NCBI RefSeq assembly: GCF_024539675.1
Contig: NZ_JAHHIT010000020.1
Coordinates: forward strand, 1-50,544
Direction: 5' to 3'
DNA: 50,544 nucleotides
Source of the DNA: Streptomyces hilarionis
GTDB taxonomy: Bacteria > Actinomycetota > Actinomycetes > Streptomycetales > Streptomycetaceae
Within the stretch, counting starts at the first letter, position 1. Every line of letters begins with the position of its first letter. The notes below the pieces were generated by a model, which saw nothing but the letters and a program-made list of their open reading frames with translations, was not told the DNA's origin and did not search any database. Made by a program: the position numbers and the translations under genes. Positions 7,870 to 15,912 of the stretch are shown here, piece by piece.

Positions 7870-9624
7870 ATGGCCGGTAAGCGACGTGTCGAGCTGGGGC
7901 GCAGGCGGTTCATCAGGGTGGCCGGCGGTTCTGTCGCCGGGGTGGCCGTGGTGGGCGGAGGGACCTTCACCGCGCTGGCCACGGGAATCCTCGACTCCCC
8001 CGCCACGGACACCATCGACGGAGTGCCGCGCTCGCTCGTGCTGAGCCTTCCCGACGCCCCCGGCAGCACCCAGCCGCCGGCGCCGGAGCTGCCGGACCAG
8101 CTGGCCGACGGTGTGATCAAAGCGCCGAGCCCGGGCACCCGGATCCCCTACACCGGCGGCACCCCGGATCCCGACGAGGGCTCCGTGCCGACGACGCTGC
8201 CGTTCGAGTTCAAGACCTCCGGGTACCGGCTCGACACCGAGCTGCCCGAGTACATGCGCCCCTGGCGCGACCGGCCCACCACCTGGTCGAACGTCACGCC
8301 CAACACCGAGAACGTCTATCTCGACGACGAGGGCGTCGTCCAGTACCGGCCCGACCGCAACACCCCGGGCTACGACCAGCCCGTCACGCAGATCCAGTTC
8401 GCCCTCGGCTGCGTGGCCAGCTACCGCACCACGACCGACCCCACCCGCAAGGCCCTGTTCCTGGAGCGCGCCAAGGCGCAGGCGAAGCGGCTCATCGACA
8501 AGCGCGTGGAGACGCGCGGCGCCTGGTACTTCCCGTACCCCTTCGACTGGTTCCACCCCGAGCACAGCGGCGTCACCTACAAGGCGCCCTGGTACTCCGG
8601 GATGGCGCAGGGCGAGTCGATCAGCCTCTTCATCCAGCTGTCGCAGCTGGACGGGGTCACCGAGGAGGAGCGCAAGCTCTACCGGGCGGCGGCGGACGGC
8701 GCGTTCGCCTCGCTGCTGCGCGCAGACAACGCCAAGCCGTGGGTGGTGAACCGGGACAAGGACGGTTACCTGTGGATCCAGGAGTACCCCGGCGCCACGC
8801 CCGGCACCGGTGACTACACGTTCAACGGGATGATCTTCGCCACCTTCGGCGTCTGGGACTACTACATCGCCACCGGCAACGAGCTGGCCCTCAAGCTCTA
8901 CGACGGCGCCGTCACCACCATCCGCGACCACTTCCCGCGGCTGCGCCAGGCCAAGTGGCTCTCGTACTACTGCAACACCCACCGGGTGCCGACCAAGGGC
9001 TACCACCAGCACCACATCAACCTGTTCCGCCAGCTCCACTGGCAGACCGGCAGTCCCGCCTTCGCCGACCGGCAGGACACGCTGATCAACGACTACCCCT
9101 CGGCCCAGAACCTTCCGGCCGGCTCGGTGATCGCGTTCGCGGCGGGCACGCACGCGCTGTACCAGTTCAAGACGCAGGGCGCTCCCCTCTACGGCTGGTC
9201 CCCGACTATGAACGACGCCCAGAAGGCGACCAAGAAGGTCACCTTCTCCAAAGCCACCCAGGCTCCCGTGGACGTCCGACGCCGCATCTACGGGCGGGGG
9301 ATCTACTACCGCATCAGCGCCGGCGCCTACGCGGGCTGGTGGGTCGGGGAGTACTACCCGAACGTGTTCCTGCGCGGGGTGCACCTGCCCACCACCTACC
9401 GCCCGAACCGCACCGCCACCTTCCCGGCCGGCGTCTCCATCACCTGCATCAAGTTCGGCAGCGACGGCAAGACCGGCACCACGAAGACGGTGAAGTTCGC
9501 CCAGAGCTCCAAGGCGCCCTTCGACCAGCGGGCCATCGTCAACGGCCGGCCCATGCTCCGCATCACCGCCGGCGGACTGACCGGCTACTGGGTGCCCAAC
9601 GGACCGGTGCTGGCCGACAGCTGA
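7870..9624 (+). CDS. Tat-exported D-glucuronyl C5-epimerase-like protein
   Basis: 584 residues. The N-terminus has the twin-arginine motif GRRRFIRV followed by a hydrophobic segment (about residues 18-40), predicting export of the folded protein through Tat. Residues about 190-430 resemble the glucuronyl C5-epimerase C-terminal domain, including PYPFDWFHPEHSG, WYSGMAQGESISLF and a His/Tyr-rich KGYHQHHIN segment. Family members invert C5 of uronic acids within a polysaccharide, such as D-GlcA to L-IdoA in heparosan. Residues about 450-584 hold two copies of a module ending in RISAGAYAGWW / RITAGGLTGYW, similar to repeats found on actinobacterial wall hydrolases, which suggests attachment to the wall. 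The ATG at 7870 is chosen because the Tat peptide then starts properly and GGGGGG lies upstream; the open frame extends back to 7672 without a sensible start. It sits beside a diacetamido-uronic acid pathway, which suggests the substrate. Confidence 0.82.
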   Translation: MAGKRRVELGRRRFIRVAGGSVAGVAVVGGGTFTALATGILDSPATDTIDGVPRSLVLSLPDAPGSTQPPAPELPDQLADGVIKAPSPGTRIPYTGGTPDPDEGSVPTTLPFEFKTSGYRLDTELPEYMRPWRDRPTTWSNVTPNTENVYLDDEGVVQYRPDRNTPGYDQPVTQIQFALGCVASYRTTTDPTRKALFLERAKAQAKRLIDKRVETRGAWYFPYPFDWFHPEHSGVTYKAPWYSGMAQGESISLFIQLSQLDGVTEEERKLYRAAADGAFASLLRADNAKPWVVNRDKDGYLWIQEYPGATPGTGDYTFNGMIFATFGVWDYYIATGNELALKLYDGAVTTIRDHFPRLRQAKWLSYYCNTHRVPTKGYHQHHINLFRQLHWQTGSPAFADRQDTLINDYPSAQNLPAGSVIAFAAGTHALYQFKTQGAPLYGWSPTMNDAQKATKKVTFSKATQAPVDVRRRIYGRGIYYRISAGAYAGWWVGEYYPNVFLRGVHLPTTYRPNRTATFPAGVSITCIKFGSDGKTGTTKTVKFAQSSKAPFDQRAIVNGRPMLRITAGGLTGYWVPNGPVLADS

Positions 9625-9631
9625 CCGGACC

Positions 9632-9669
9632 GGGCGCGTCGGACGGCGGCCGTGCCGTTCGACGCGCCC
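9632..9669 (+). terminator. Terminator of the C5-epimerase gene
   Basis: 15-bp stem with one mismatch (9632-9646 with 9655-9669) and an eight-base loop, starting 8 bases after the stop codon. It separates the epimerase gene from the following acetyltransferase, which therefore probably has its own promoter. Confidence 0.65.
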
Positions 9670-9775
9670 GACCGTGGGTCGCGGGCCGTCGCACCGGTGT
9701 ACGGCCCGCGCGCGGGCGTCCTCCCCCCGGCCCCGTATGCTCGCCGGGCGAAGCCCCACACCGGAAGGCGAAGAA

Positions 9776-10381
9776 GTGAACTACAGGGTCCAGCCCAGCG
9801 CGCAGGTCGACGACAGTGCCGAGATCGGCGCCGGGAGCAGCGTCTGGGACCTCGCTCAGATCCGCGAGGGCGCGCGCCTCGGTGAGGGCTGTGTGATCGG
9901 CCGTGGCGCCTACGTCGGCTCGGGCGTCCACATGGGCGACAACTGCAAACTGCAGAACTACGCGCTGGTGTACGAGCCGGCCGAGCTCGGCAGCGGTGTG
10001 TTCATCGGTCCGGCCGTGGTGCTCACCAACGACCACAACCCGCGTTCCGTGGACCCGGACGGCAAGCAGAAGCGCGGCGGCGACTGGGAGGCCGTCGGCG
10101 TGAAGATCGCGGACGGCGCGTCCATCGGGGCCCGTGCCGTGTGCGTGGCGCCGATCACCATCGGCCGTTGGGCGATGATCGCCGCCGGCGCCGTCGTCAC
10201 CAAGGACGTGCCGGACTTCGGCCTGGTCGTCGGGGTCCCCGCGCGGCAGGTGGGCTGGGTCGGGAAGGCCGGCGTCAAACTGGTCGAGCGCGCGGGCGAG
10301 ACCGGCGTGTGGGAGTGCCCGAGCAGCGGCGAGCTGTACGACGAGAAGGACGGCGTCCTGGTGGAGCGCACCGCCGGCTAG
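9776..10381 (+). CDS. Left-handed beta-helix sugar N-acetyltransferase (WbpD/WlbB-like)
   Basis: 201 residues from a GTG at 9776, with GGAAGG 7 bases upstream; the open frame continues upstream to 9674 but without a ribosome binding site. Imperfect hexapeptide repeats run through about residues 10-160 (for example IGRGAYVGSGVHMG, IGPAVVLTNDHNPR, IGARAVCVAPITIG and IAAGAVVTKDVP). The motif VTKDVPDFGLVVGVPAR is typical of acetyl-CoA-dependent sugar acetyltransferases. The DHNPR segment carries the usual catalytic/base histidine. WbpD and WlbB acetylate the 3-amino group of UDP-2-acetamido-3-amino-glucuronic acid, and the partner 6-dehydrogenase, Gfo/Idh and aminotransferase are all found at 20209-25454. 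Specificity is inferred from this context; serine acetyltransferase or PglD-type functions are less likely. Confidence 0.82.
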   Translation: MNYRVQPSAQVDDSAEIGAGSSVWDLAQIREGARLGEGCVIGRGAYVGSGVHMGDNCKLQNYALVYEPAELGSGVFIGPAVVLTNDHNPRSVDPDGKQKRGGDWEAVGVKIADGASIGARAVCVAPITIGRWAMIAAGAVVTKDVPDFGLVVGVPARQVGWVGKAGVKLVERAGETGVWECPSSGELYDEKDGVLVERTAG

Positions 10382-10549
10382 TTCCGGGGACGGCGGCCCC
10401 GACCAGGTTCTGGCCCAGCGCACCCGACCGGTTTCGGGCCCGGCGGCCCCGACCGGTTTCCGGGACGGCCGGCTCCCGGCCCGAACGTTCGCCCGCCGGC
10501 TTCCGCCGGCTCCCCCTTGCCCCTTCCCGCTCCCCCGGTGCGGGGCGGA

Positions 10550-10593
10550 AAAAGGTTTCGGCCGCGTCCAGCAGGACGCGGCCGAAACCTTTT
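10550..10593. terminator. Bidirectional terminator between convergent genes
   Basis: Perfect 20-bp inverted repeat (10550-10569 and 10574-10593) with the four-base loop AGCA. It has an A-run on the left and TTTT on the right, so it works as an intrinsic terminator in both directions. It lies between the plus-strand acetyltransferase and the minus-strand glycosyltransferase ending at 10614. The preceding 165 bases contain only GC-rich near-repeats of CGGCCCCGACC-type sequence. Confidence 0.88.
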
Positions 10594-10613
10594 GTGTCAG
10601 ACCCGCGGAAGCG

Positions 10614-12755
10614 TTACGCCTTCCCGCCCAGCAGCAGCCGGTCGAACTCCCGGCTCACCACCGACCAGTCCCACATCGTCAGCGCGTGCTCGGCGGCGGG
10701 CTCGGTCGCCGCGCGCCAGCTGTCCTCGGTGGCCGTGAGCTTGAGGATCCGCTCGGCGGCCTCCTCCGGCGTCGAGACGACCCACTCGCCCGGGAACAGG
10801 GTGCGGGGCCCGTTCTCCAGGGAGGCGAAGAACGGCCAGTCGCGGACGACCGGGAGCGCGCCGCTGACCGTGCCCTCGACCAGGCCGCAGTGGAAGCTCT
10901 CGCGGACCGAGCTGCTCAGGATGACGCCGACCTCGGTGAGCGCCGCCGGCACGTCGTCCGTCTGGCCCACCAGGTGCACGGCGCCGGCCGCCTCCAGCTC
11001 CTCCAGGTCCGCCTGGAGCAGGTCGTCGTAGGCGCGGACGGCCGCACCCGCCTTGCGGGGCAGTCCCTCGCCGATGACGACGAGGCGGTAGCGGTCGTCC
11101 TTCTCCCGCAGCAGCCGCAGCACCTGCACCGCCCAGCGCGGGTCCTTGGCCACGGCGCTGACGCCGACCAGGCCCAGGTTGAAGCGGGCCTCGGGGCCGG
11201 CCTTGGGCCGCTGGAAGAGCACCAGGTCCATGGCGTTGGGGACGACGTGCGTCGTGGCGGTGTCCGGTCCGGCCAGCTGCGGCAAAACCTTCTCCACCAC
11301 CTCGCGCAGGTGCTCGCTGACCAGGATCAGGTCGTCCACCCGGGTGAAGTCCACCACGTGCGGCCAGAAGGCGAACGCCTCGTAGCTGTGCAGCCGGATG
11401 ACCATGCGCGTGGTGCCGGGGTCCACGGCGGTGAAGATGCCGGCCGCGTTGGTGCACCAGTCGACGAAGACGGTGTCCGCCCAGTCCAGGTGGGGCCGCA
11501 GCGCCTCCTCGACCTTGTCGTGGAAGGCGGGCTGGCCGCCCAGCGCGTGCTCCATGATCCGCTTGATGCCGCGGACCAACGGCCGCAGTTTCTCGTCCTC
11601 GTTGACGTCGAGGTAGCGGATCTCGACGTCGGGGTGGTTCTCGTAGCGGTCGCGGATCGCCTTCAGGAAGGCCGCGTTGGCGTACGTGGTGACCAGCAGC
11701 CGCAGCGGACGGCCGGTCGGGGCCGCGGCGGCCGGGAGGGCGCGTCCGCGCGGCGCGGACAGGGCCTTGAAGGCGGCGTTCCTGCGGAACGGCGCCAGGT
11801 AGGCGTCCGGGTCCTCCGCCATCGGCGAGGACACCCCGTCGAAGTGCAGACCGCGGTTGAAGGCGAGGGCGAAGGCCGTCGAGAGCTGGTCGGCCGCGGC
11901 CGAGAAGTCCTTCTTCTTGAACCGCTGGTCGGCGATGGCCAGCGCGGCCTCGATCGCCTTGTTGCGCAGCTTGGGGTCGTCGTGGCCGCGGGCCAGGTCG
12001 GCGCGGGCGGCGTCCGCCAGCAGGGCCGCGCTGAGCTTGCGGTTGTTGATCCGCTCGGCGGCCTGGTTCAGCACCATCGTGGCGCCGGTCTTGCGGCCGC
12101 CCTTGGTCATGCTCAGGCTCACCCGGCGGGCCAGTTTGGCGCGCATCGCGTCGGGCACGCGCGGCGCGACGACCGCGGTCCGCCACGCCTTGGCGCCGAT
12201 CGCGGTGCGCATCACGGCGGGCGACGAGGCCCGGCGCAGCACGGCGCCCGCGCTGTGCCGCACGCCGCGCTTGGTGGAGCGCAGGGTGACGGCCGGGGAC
12301 GGGACGGTGCGGACGGCGTCGCGCAGCACGTAGTGCACCGGACGCTCGCCACGGGCCTGAAGGGCGCGCAGACCGGGCGCGACGCCGAACACCGCGTCGG
12401 CGCGCCGGTTGCGCTCGGCGAGCCGCCAGACGGTGTAGACGCCGTGCGCGTCGAGCGCGACCAGCACCTGCGACCGGCGGGCGTTGCGCAGGACCCAGCG
12501 GTTGCGTTCCGCGCTCGCCCAGGTCCGACGGGCGGGCGGCAGCTTGGCGACGCGCTTGGCGAAGGCGTCGCCCCGCTCGGCGGCCGACTCGGTCAGCGAG
12601 CAGACGTCGGCCGCGTCGAGGACGCCGTCCACCGCCTCACGATCGAAGTAGCCGGCCAGCCGCACCGTCGCTCCCGCGGCCCGGAACTGTTCGACGGCGG
12701 CTTTCAGCATCGAGAGCGTCGGCGCCGTGCCGGCGATCAGGAGTACGTGGGTCAT
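10614..12755 (-). CDS. GT-B family glycosyltransferase with extra N-terminal domain
   Basis: 713 residues. Residues 1 to about 165 form a Rossmann-like domain beginning MTHVLLIAGTAPTLS. About 170-340 is an Ala/Lys-rich helical region, and about 345-713 is a GT-B glycosyltransferase. The GT part has paired Rossmann features, including the HLDWADTVFVDWC block, a VILSSSVRESFHCG donor-site-like loop and RDWPFF. The last 550 residues are clearly paralogous to the protein encoded at 17295-18962; the N-terminal domain is the main difference. No signal peptide or membrane segment is seen, so it should act in the cytoplasm on a lipid-linked or nucleotide-activated substrate. It is second in a minus-strand pair with the gene at 12876-14456 and ends at a strong terminator. 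The transferred sugar cannot be read from the sequence. Confidence 0.8.
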   Translation of the reverse strand: MTHVLLIAGTAPTLSMLKAAVEQFRAAGATVRLAGYFDREAVDGVLDAADVCSLTESAAERGDAFAKRVAKLPPARRTWASAERNRWVLRNARRSQVLVALDAHGVYTVWRLAERNRRADAVFGVAPGLRALQARGERPVHYVLRDAVRTVPSPAVTLRSTKRGVRHSAGAVLRRASSPAVMRTAIGAKAWRTAVVAPRVPDAMRAKLARRVSLSMTKGGRKTGATMVLNQAAERINNRKLSAALLADAARADLARGHDDPKLRNKAIEAALAIADQRFKKKDFSAAADQLSTAFALAFNRGLHFDGVSSPMAEDPDAYLAPFRRNAAFKALSAPRGRALPAAAAPTGRPLRLLVTTYANAAFLKAIRDRYENHPDVEIRYLDVNEDEKLRPLVRGIKRIMEHALGGQPAFHDKVEEALRPHLDWADTVFVDWCTNAAGIFTAVDPGTTRMVIRLHSYEAFAFWPHVVDFTRVDDLILVSEHLREVVEKVLPQLAGPDTATTHVVPNAMDLVLFQRPKAGPEARFNLGLVGVSAVAKDPRWAVQVLRLLREKDDRYRLVVIGEGLPRKAGAAVRAYDDLLQADLEELEAAGAVHLVGQTDDVPAALTEVGVILSSSVRESFHCGLVEGTVSGALPVVRDWPFFASLENGPRTLFPGEWVVSTPEEAAERILKLTATEDSWRAATEPAAEHALTMWDWSVVSREFDRLLLGGKA

Positions 12756-12875
12756 GCGAGGAGGTCCTCCACCTGTTCTGCGTTCCGTGCGAGGGACGTG
12801 CCGTGTGCGTCGGTCCGGCGAGGGGCGGTGTCACGCCCCTGCGCCGGACCGTCGCCGTGAGTCACAGCAGTGCCG

Positions 12876-14456
12876 TCACGCGGTCTTCCCGTCGCCGGGC
12901 AGCAGCCGGCTGTAGATCTGGTCCAGGACCACGGCCTGGGCCTCCCAGGTCCACTTCTCCAGCAGCCCCGGGTCGTCGTAGGCGGCCCGGTAGCGCTCCG
13001 GACTGGCGAGGACGGCCTTGACGGCGCGTACGTAGTCCTGGGTGTCCTGGGCCTTGAAGATCTCGCCCTGACCGGTCTTCTCGACCATCTCGGCCATGGT
13101 GCGGATGTCGCTGACCACCAGCGGCAGCCTGGCCTGGGAGTACTCGAAGAACTTGTTGCTCAGGGCGAGTTCGTGGTTGGGCAGGTGGTGCAGCGGGCTG
13201 ACCGCCGCGTCCGCCGTCGACAGGAACTCGGGCACCTGCCAGTGCGGCACGAAGGGCAGGATGTGGACGCGGTCGCCCACGCCCAGCTCCTCGATCAGCT
13301 CGATGACCTTCTTGGTCGCCGGGAAGTGCTTGCCCGACGGCGGCAGCGACACCAGCGCGACGTGCACGTCCGGCATCAGGGTGAGGCCCTCGATGATCGT
13401 CTCGACGCCGCGCACCGGGTTGATGCCGCCGCAGTAGGCGAGCAGCGGGGTGTCCGCGTCGACGCCGCACAGCTCGCGCAGGTCGGGGACCGGGTCCACG
13501 TCGGCCACCTCGTCGGGGGCCGGCTTCATCACCGGGGCGTTCAGGACGACGTAGGGCGTCTCCTTGAGCTTGTGGCCCTTGACCAGCAGCTCGGCGAGCG
13601 ACGGGGAGACGGTGATCACGGCGTCGGAGAAGACGGCGTGCTCCTTCTCCCACGCCACGTGACCGGGGATCCAGCGGTCGTGGTGGGAGTGCAGTCCGGG
13701 CACGAACTCGTGCGCGTCCCACACCAGCTTGACCGGGTGCCCCGCGGCCCGCAGCCGGACGGCCGAGCGGGCGGCCACGCCGAGCATGCGGAAGTCGTGC
13801 GCGTGGATGATGTCGGGCTTCAGCTCGTCGATGTGCGGACCGAAGGCCAGCTCGAAGTCCCACAGGTACGGCAGCAGCCGGCGCCAGGCGCGCTGGCCCA
13901 TGGTGATCTGCCAGAACTTGATCTGCAGCTTGTCCAGCGGCGTGTTGAACTTCGACCGCTTGCGCTTGGCGCGGCCGGTGAGGCGCGAGCGCAGCGAGAC
14001 CCACTTGCTCGTCAGCTTCGCGGCGGCCTTGGGCACGACCAGCCGGGCGGCGGCGCCACTGGCGCTCGGGCGGCCCGGGCCGTCGGCCTTCGCCGCGGCG
14101 GCACGGAACCGCAGGTCCGCGCGCCAGGCCTTCACCTGCTGCTTGCGGTACTTGGCGATCTGCGGCGTGCGGTAGGCGAGCGGGCTGCGCCAGCGCAGTC
14201 CGTGCCTGTCCTGTCGGCTGGGGCCCAGCGGGCTCGGCTTGGGCACCAGGCGGACCTCGGCTTCGCCGATGTTCCAGGTCTGGATCTCGGGAGCGGGCGA
14301 GATGCCGAAAAGGACGACCTCCCAGCCGGCCTCGGCGGCGGACCGGGCCGACTTCTGGACACGCGAGTCATTTCGGACACCGTTGTCGACCAGCATCACA
14401 ACGCGGCCGCGGGAGGCCCTGGGCCTTCTCTGACCCTCGGTGCTGTCGAGCTCCAT
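12876..14456 (-). CDS. GT4-type glycosyltransferase with basic insertion
   Basis: 526 residues from the ATG at 14456 (MELDSTEGQ), which has AGGAAAGG about 11 bases upstream; an earlier in-frame start at 14582 lacks support. The N-terminal Rossmann fold starts VVMLVDNGVRNDSRV, an acceptor-domain pattern seen in GT4 enzymes. A Lys/Arg/Ala-rich insert at about residues 100-205 has the look of a membrane-surface-binding or disordered segment. The second half carries IIHAHDFRMLG, AYCGGINPVRGVETII (the donor-domain start) and KFFEYSQARLPLVVSD, the usual nucleotide-sugar-binding region. It is transcribed leftward, followed after 120 bases by the 713-residue glycosyltransferase, and is divergent from the UDP-sugar 2-epimerase operon. 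Donor and acceptor are unknown. Confidence 0.85.
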   Translation of the reverse strand: MELDSTEGQRRPRASRGRVVMLVDNGVRNDSRVQKSARSAAEAGWEVVLFGISPAPEIQTWNIGEAEVRLVPKPSPLGPSRQDRHGLRWRSPLAYRTPQIAKYRKQQVKAWRADLRFRAAAAKADGPGRPSASGAAARLVVPKAAAKLTSKWVSLRSRLTGRAKRKRSKFNTPLDKLQIKFWQITMGQRAWRRLLPYLWDFELAFGPHIDELKPDIIHAHDFRMLGVAARSAVRLRAAGHPVKLVWDAHEFVPGLHSHHDRWIPGHVAWEKEHAVFSDAVITVSPSLAELLVKGHKLKETPYVVLNAPVMKPAPDEVADVDPVPDLRELCGVDADTPLLAYCGGINPVRGVETIIEGLTLMPDVHVALVSLPPSGKHFPATKKVIELIEELGVGDRVHILPFVPHWQVPEFLSTADAAVSPLHHLPNHELALSNKFFEYSQARLPLVVSDIRTMAEMVEKTGQGEIFKAQDTQDYVRAVKAVLASPERYRAAYDDPGLLEKWTWEAQAVVLDQIYSRLLPGDGKTA

Positions 14457-14787
14457 GAATGTGTGCCTTTCCTGATCTGAAACTTCTGGCACGTTGCAGG
14501 AGCCCGCAAGGATGATCGAGCTCGCACACCAGTTCCGTCCAAAGCGGGCGTCTCGTGCAGTGCACTTGGGTGCTGACGGCACGGCTACATAACCCGATAA
14601 CCCGGCGCATCAAAGCATACCGCCAGCGACGGACCGCCCAGCGGCCCGGCCCGCGCCGTTGCCGGGCCGTTGCAGGGCTGTCGCCAGGCTGTCGCCGGGG
14701 TGTCGCCGGGACGCGACGACGGCCGCCGCCACGCCCGTATGATCTGGGTTCGGCCGTCCATACGTTTATTCAGTAGGAGCAGCGCAC
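14457..14787. promoter_or_regulatory. Divergent promoter region of two glycan operons
   Basis: 331 bases between the leftward glycosyltransferase pair and the rightward 2-epimerase operon. It contains a tandem 11-bp repeat (listed separately), a short direct repeat of AACCCG near 14590-14602, and AGGAG at 14775-14779 serving the GTG at 14788. No gene is seen. Both promoters must lie here, but I cannot place the -35 and -10 elements reliably. Confidence 0.5.
14657..14711. repeat. Five tandem 11-bp repeats
   Basis: Five consecutive 11-base units: CGTTGCCGGGC, CGTTGCAGGGC, TGTCGCCAGGC, TGTCGCCGGGG and TGTCGCCGGGA. The 11-base period equals about one helical turn, so all units face the same side of the DNA. 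The array ends 76 bases upstream of the epimerase start codon. Confidence 0.8.
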
Positions 14788-15864
14788 GTGAAGGTCATCA
14801 GTGTCGTGGGCGCACGCCCCCAGTTGGTCAAGCTCGCGCCCATCGCGGCCGCATTCGCCGACACCCCTCACGAGCACGTCATCGTGCACACCGGCCAGCA
14901 CTACGACGCGGACCTCTCCGATGTCTTCTTCTCCGGCCTCGGCATCCCGGACCCCGACGTGCACCTCGGCGTCGGCTCCGGCGGCCACGGCGAGCAGACC
15001 GGCGCGGTCCTCGCCGCCATGGACAAGGTCCTGGAGACGGAGAAGCCCGACTGGGTCCTGGTGTACGGCGACACGAACTCGACCGTCGCCGGCGCGCTCT
15101 CCGCGGTGAAGCTGCACTACCGGGTCGCGCACCTGGAGGCCGGCCTGCGCTCCTTCAACCGGCGGATGCCCGAGGAGCACAACCGCGTCCTCACCGACCA
15201 CGCCGCCGACCTGCTGCTCGCGCCGACCGAGGAGGCCATGCGCCACCTGTCGAACGAGGGCCTGGCGCACCGCTCCACCCTCGTCGGCGACGTCATGGTC
15301 GACGTGTGCCTGCGCATCCGCGACGCCGTCCTGGCCGGCGAGCACCCGCGTCCGGAGCTGCCCGAGGGCATCGACGCCGACGCGCCGTACCTGGTCTCGA
15401 CGCTGCACCGGCCGGACAACACCGACGACCCCGAGCGCCTCGCCGCCATCATCGGCTCGCTCGCCGCGCTGCCGGTCCCGGTGGCCCTGCTGGCCCACCC
15501 GCGTCTGGTGGCCCGCGCCGAGCAGCACGGCATCAAGCTGAACCAGGGCGCCGTGCGCGTCGGCCGTCCGCTGCCCTACGCCGGTCTCGTGGGCGCCGTC
15601 CTGGGCTCCGCCGGTGTGGTCACCGACTCCGGCGGTCTGCAGAAGGAGGCCTTCCTGCTGGGCCGCGCCTGCACCACCGTGCGTCCGGAGACCGAGTGGG
15701 TCGAGACCCTCGAGGGCGGCTGGAACCACCTGGTGCCCGACCCGCACGAGACCCCCGACTTCACCGCGCTCGCCACGCGTCCGGCGCCCGAGACCCCGCG
15801 CGGCACGCCGTACGGTGACGGGAACGCCGCCGTGCGCGCCGTACAGGCCATCGTCGAGGCCTGA
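14788..15864 (+). CDS. Non-hydrolysing UDP-N-acetyl sugar 2-epimerase (WbpI/WlbD-like)
   Basis: 358 residues from a GTG at 14788, with AGGAG eight bases upstream. The GT-B-like epimerase signatures are present: GARPQLVK near residue 8, HTGQHYD, VYGDTNST, HLEAGLRS with EEHNR (about 115-137), STLHRPDN, and TDSGGLQKEA near residue 280, which lines the UDP site. The GARPQ-type N-terminus is more like WbpI/WlbD (UDP-2,3-diacetamido-glucuronate 2-epimerase) than WecB, which usually has GTRPE. That assignment fits the other four enzymes of the same pathway in this locus. WecB-type UDP-GlcNAc 2-epimerase activity remains the alternative. It is first in a plus-strand operon with two glycosyltransferases and an acyltransferase; 48 bases separate it from the next gene. 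Confidence 0.88.
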   Translation: MKVISVVGARPQLVKLAPIAAAFADTPHEHVIVHTGQHYDADLSDVFFSGLGIPDPDVHLGVGSGGHGEQTGAVLAAMDKVLETEKPDWVLVYGDTNSTVAGALSAVKLHYRVAHLEAGLRSFNRRMPEEHNRVLTDHAADLLLAPTEEAMRHLSNEGLAHRSTLVGDVMVDVCLRIRDAVLAGEHPRPELPEGIDADAPYLVSTLHRPDNTDDPERLAAIIGSLAALPVPVALLAHPRLVARAEQHGIKLNQGAVRVGRPLPYAGLVGAVLGSAGVVTDSGGLQKEAFLLGRACTTVRPETEWVETLEGGWNHLVPDPHETPDFTALATRPAPETPRGTPYGDGNAAVRAVQAIVEA

Positions 15865-15912
15865 GCCGTTCACCGCTCTCGCCACCGTTCCATCAGTCTC
15901 CCGGAGCACCCC

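Noticed and set aside
14657..14711. CRISPR array
   Set aside because: Tandem 11-bp units without spacers; no cas genes in the window.
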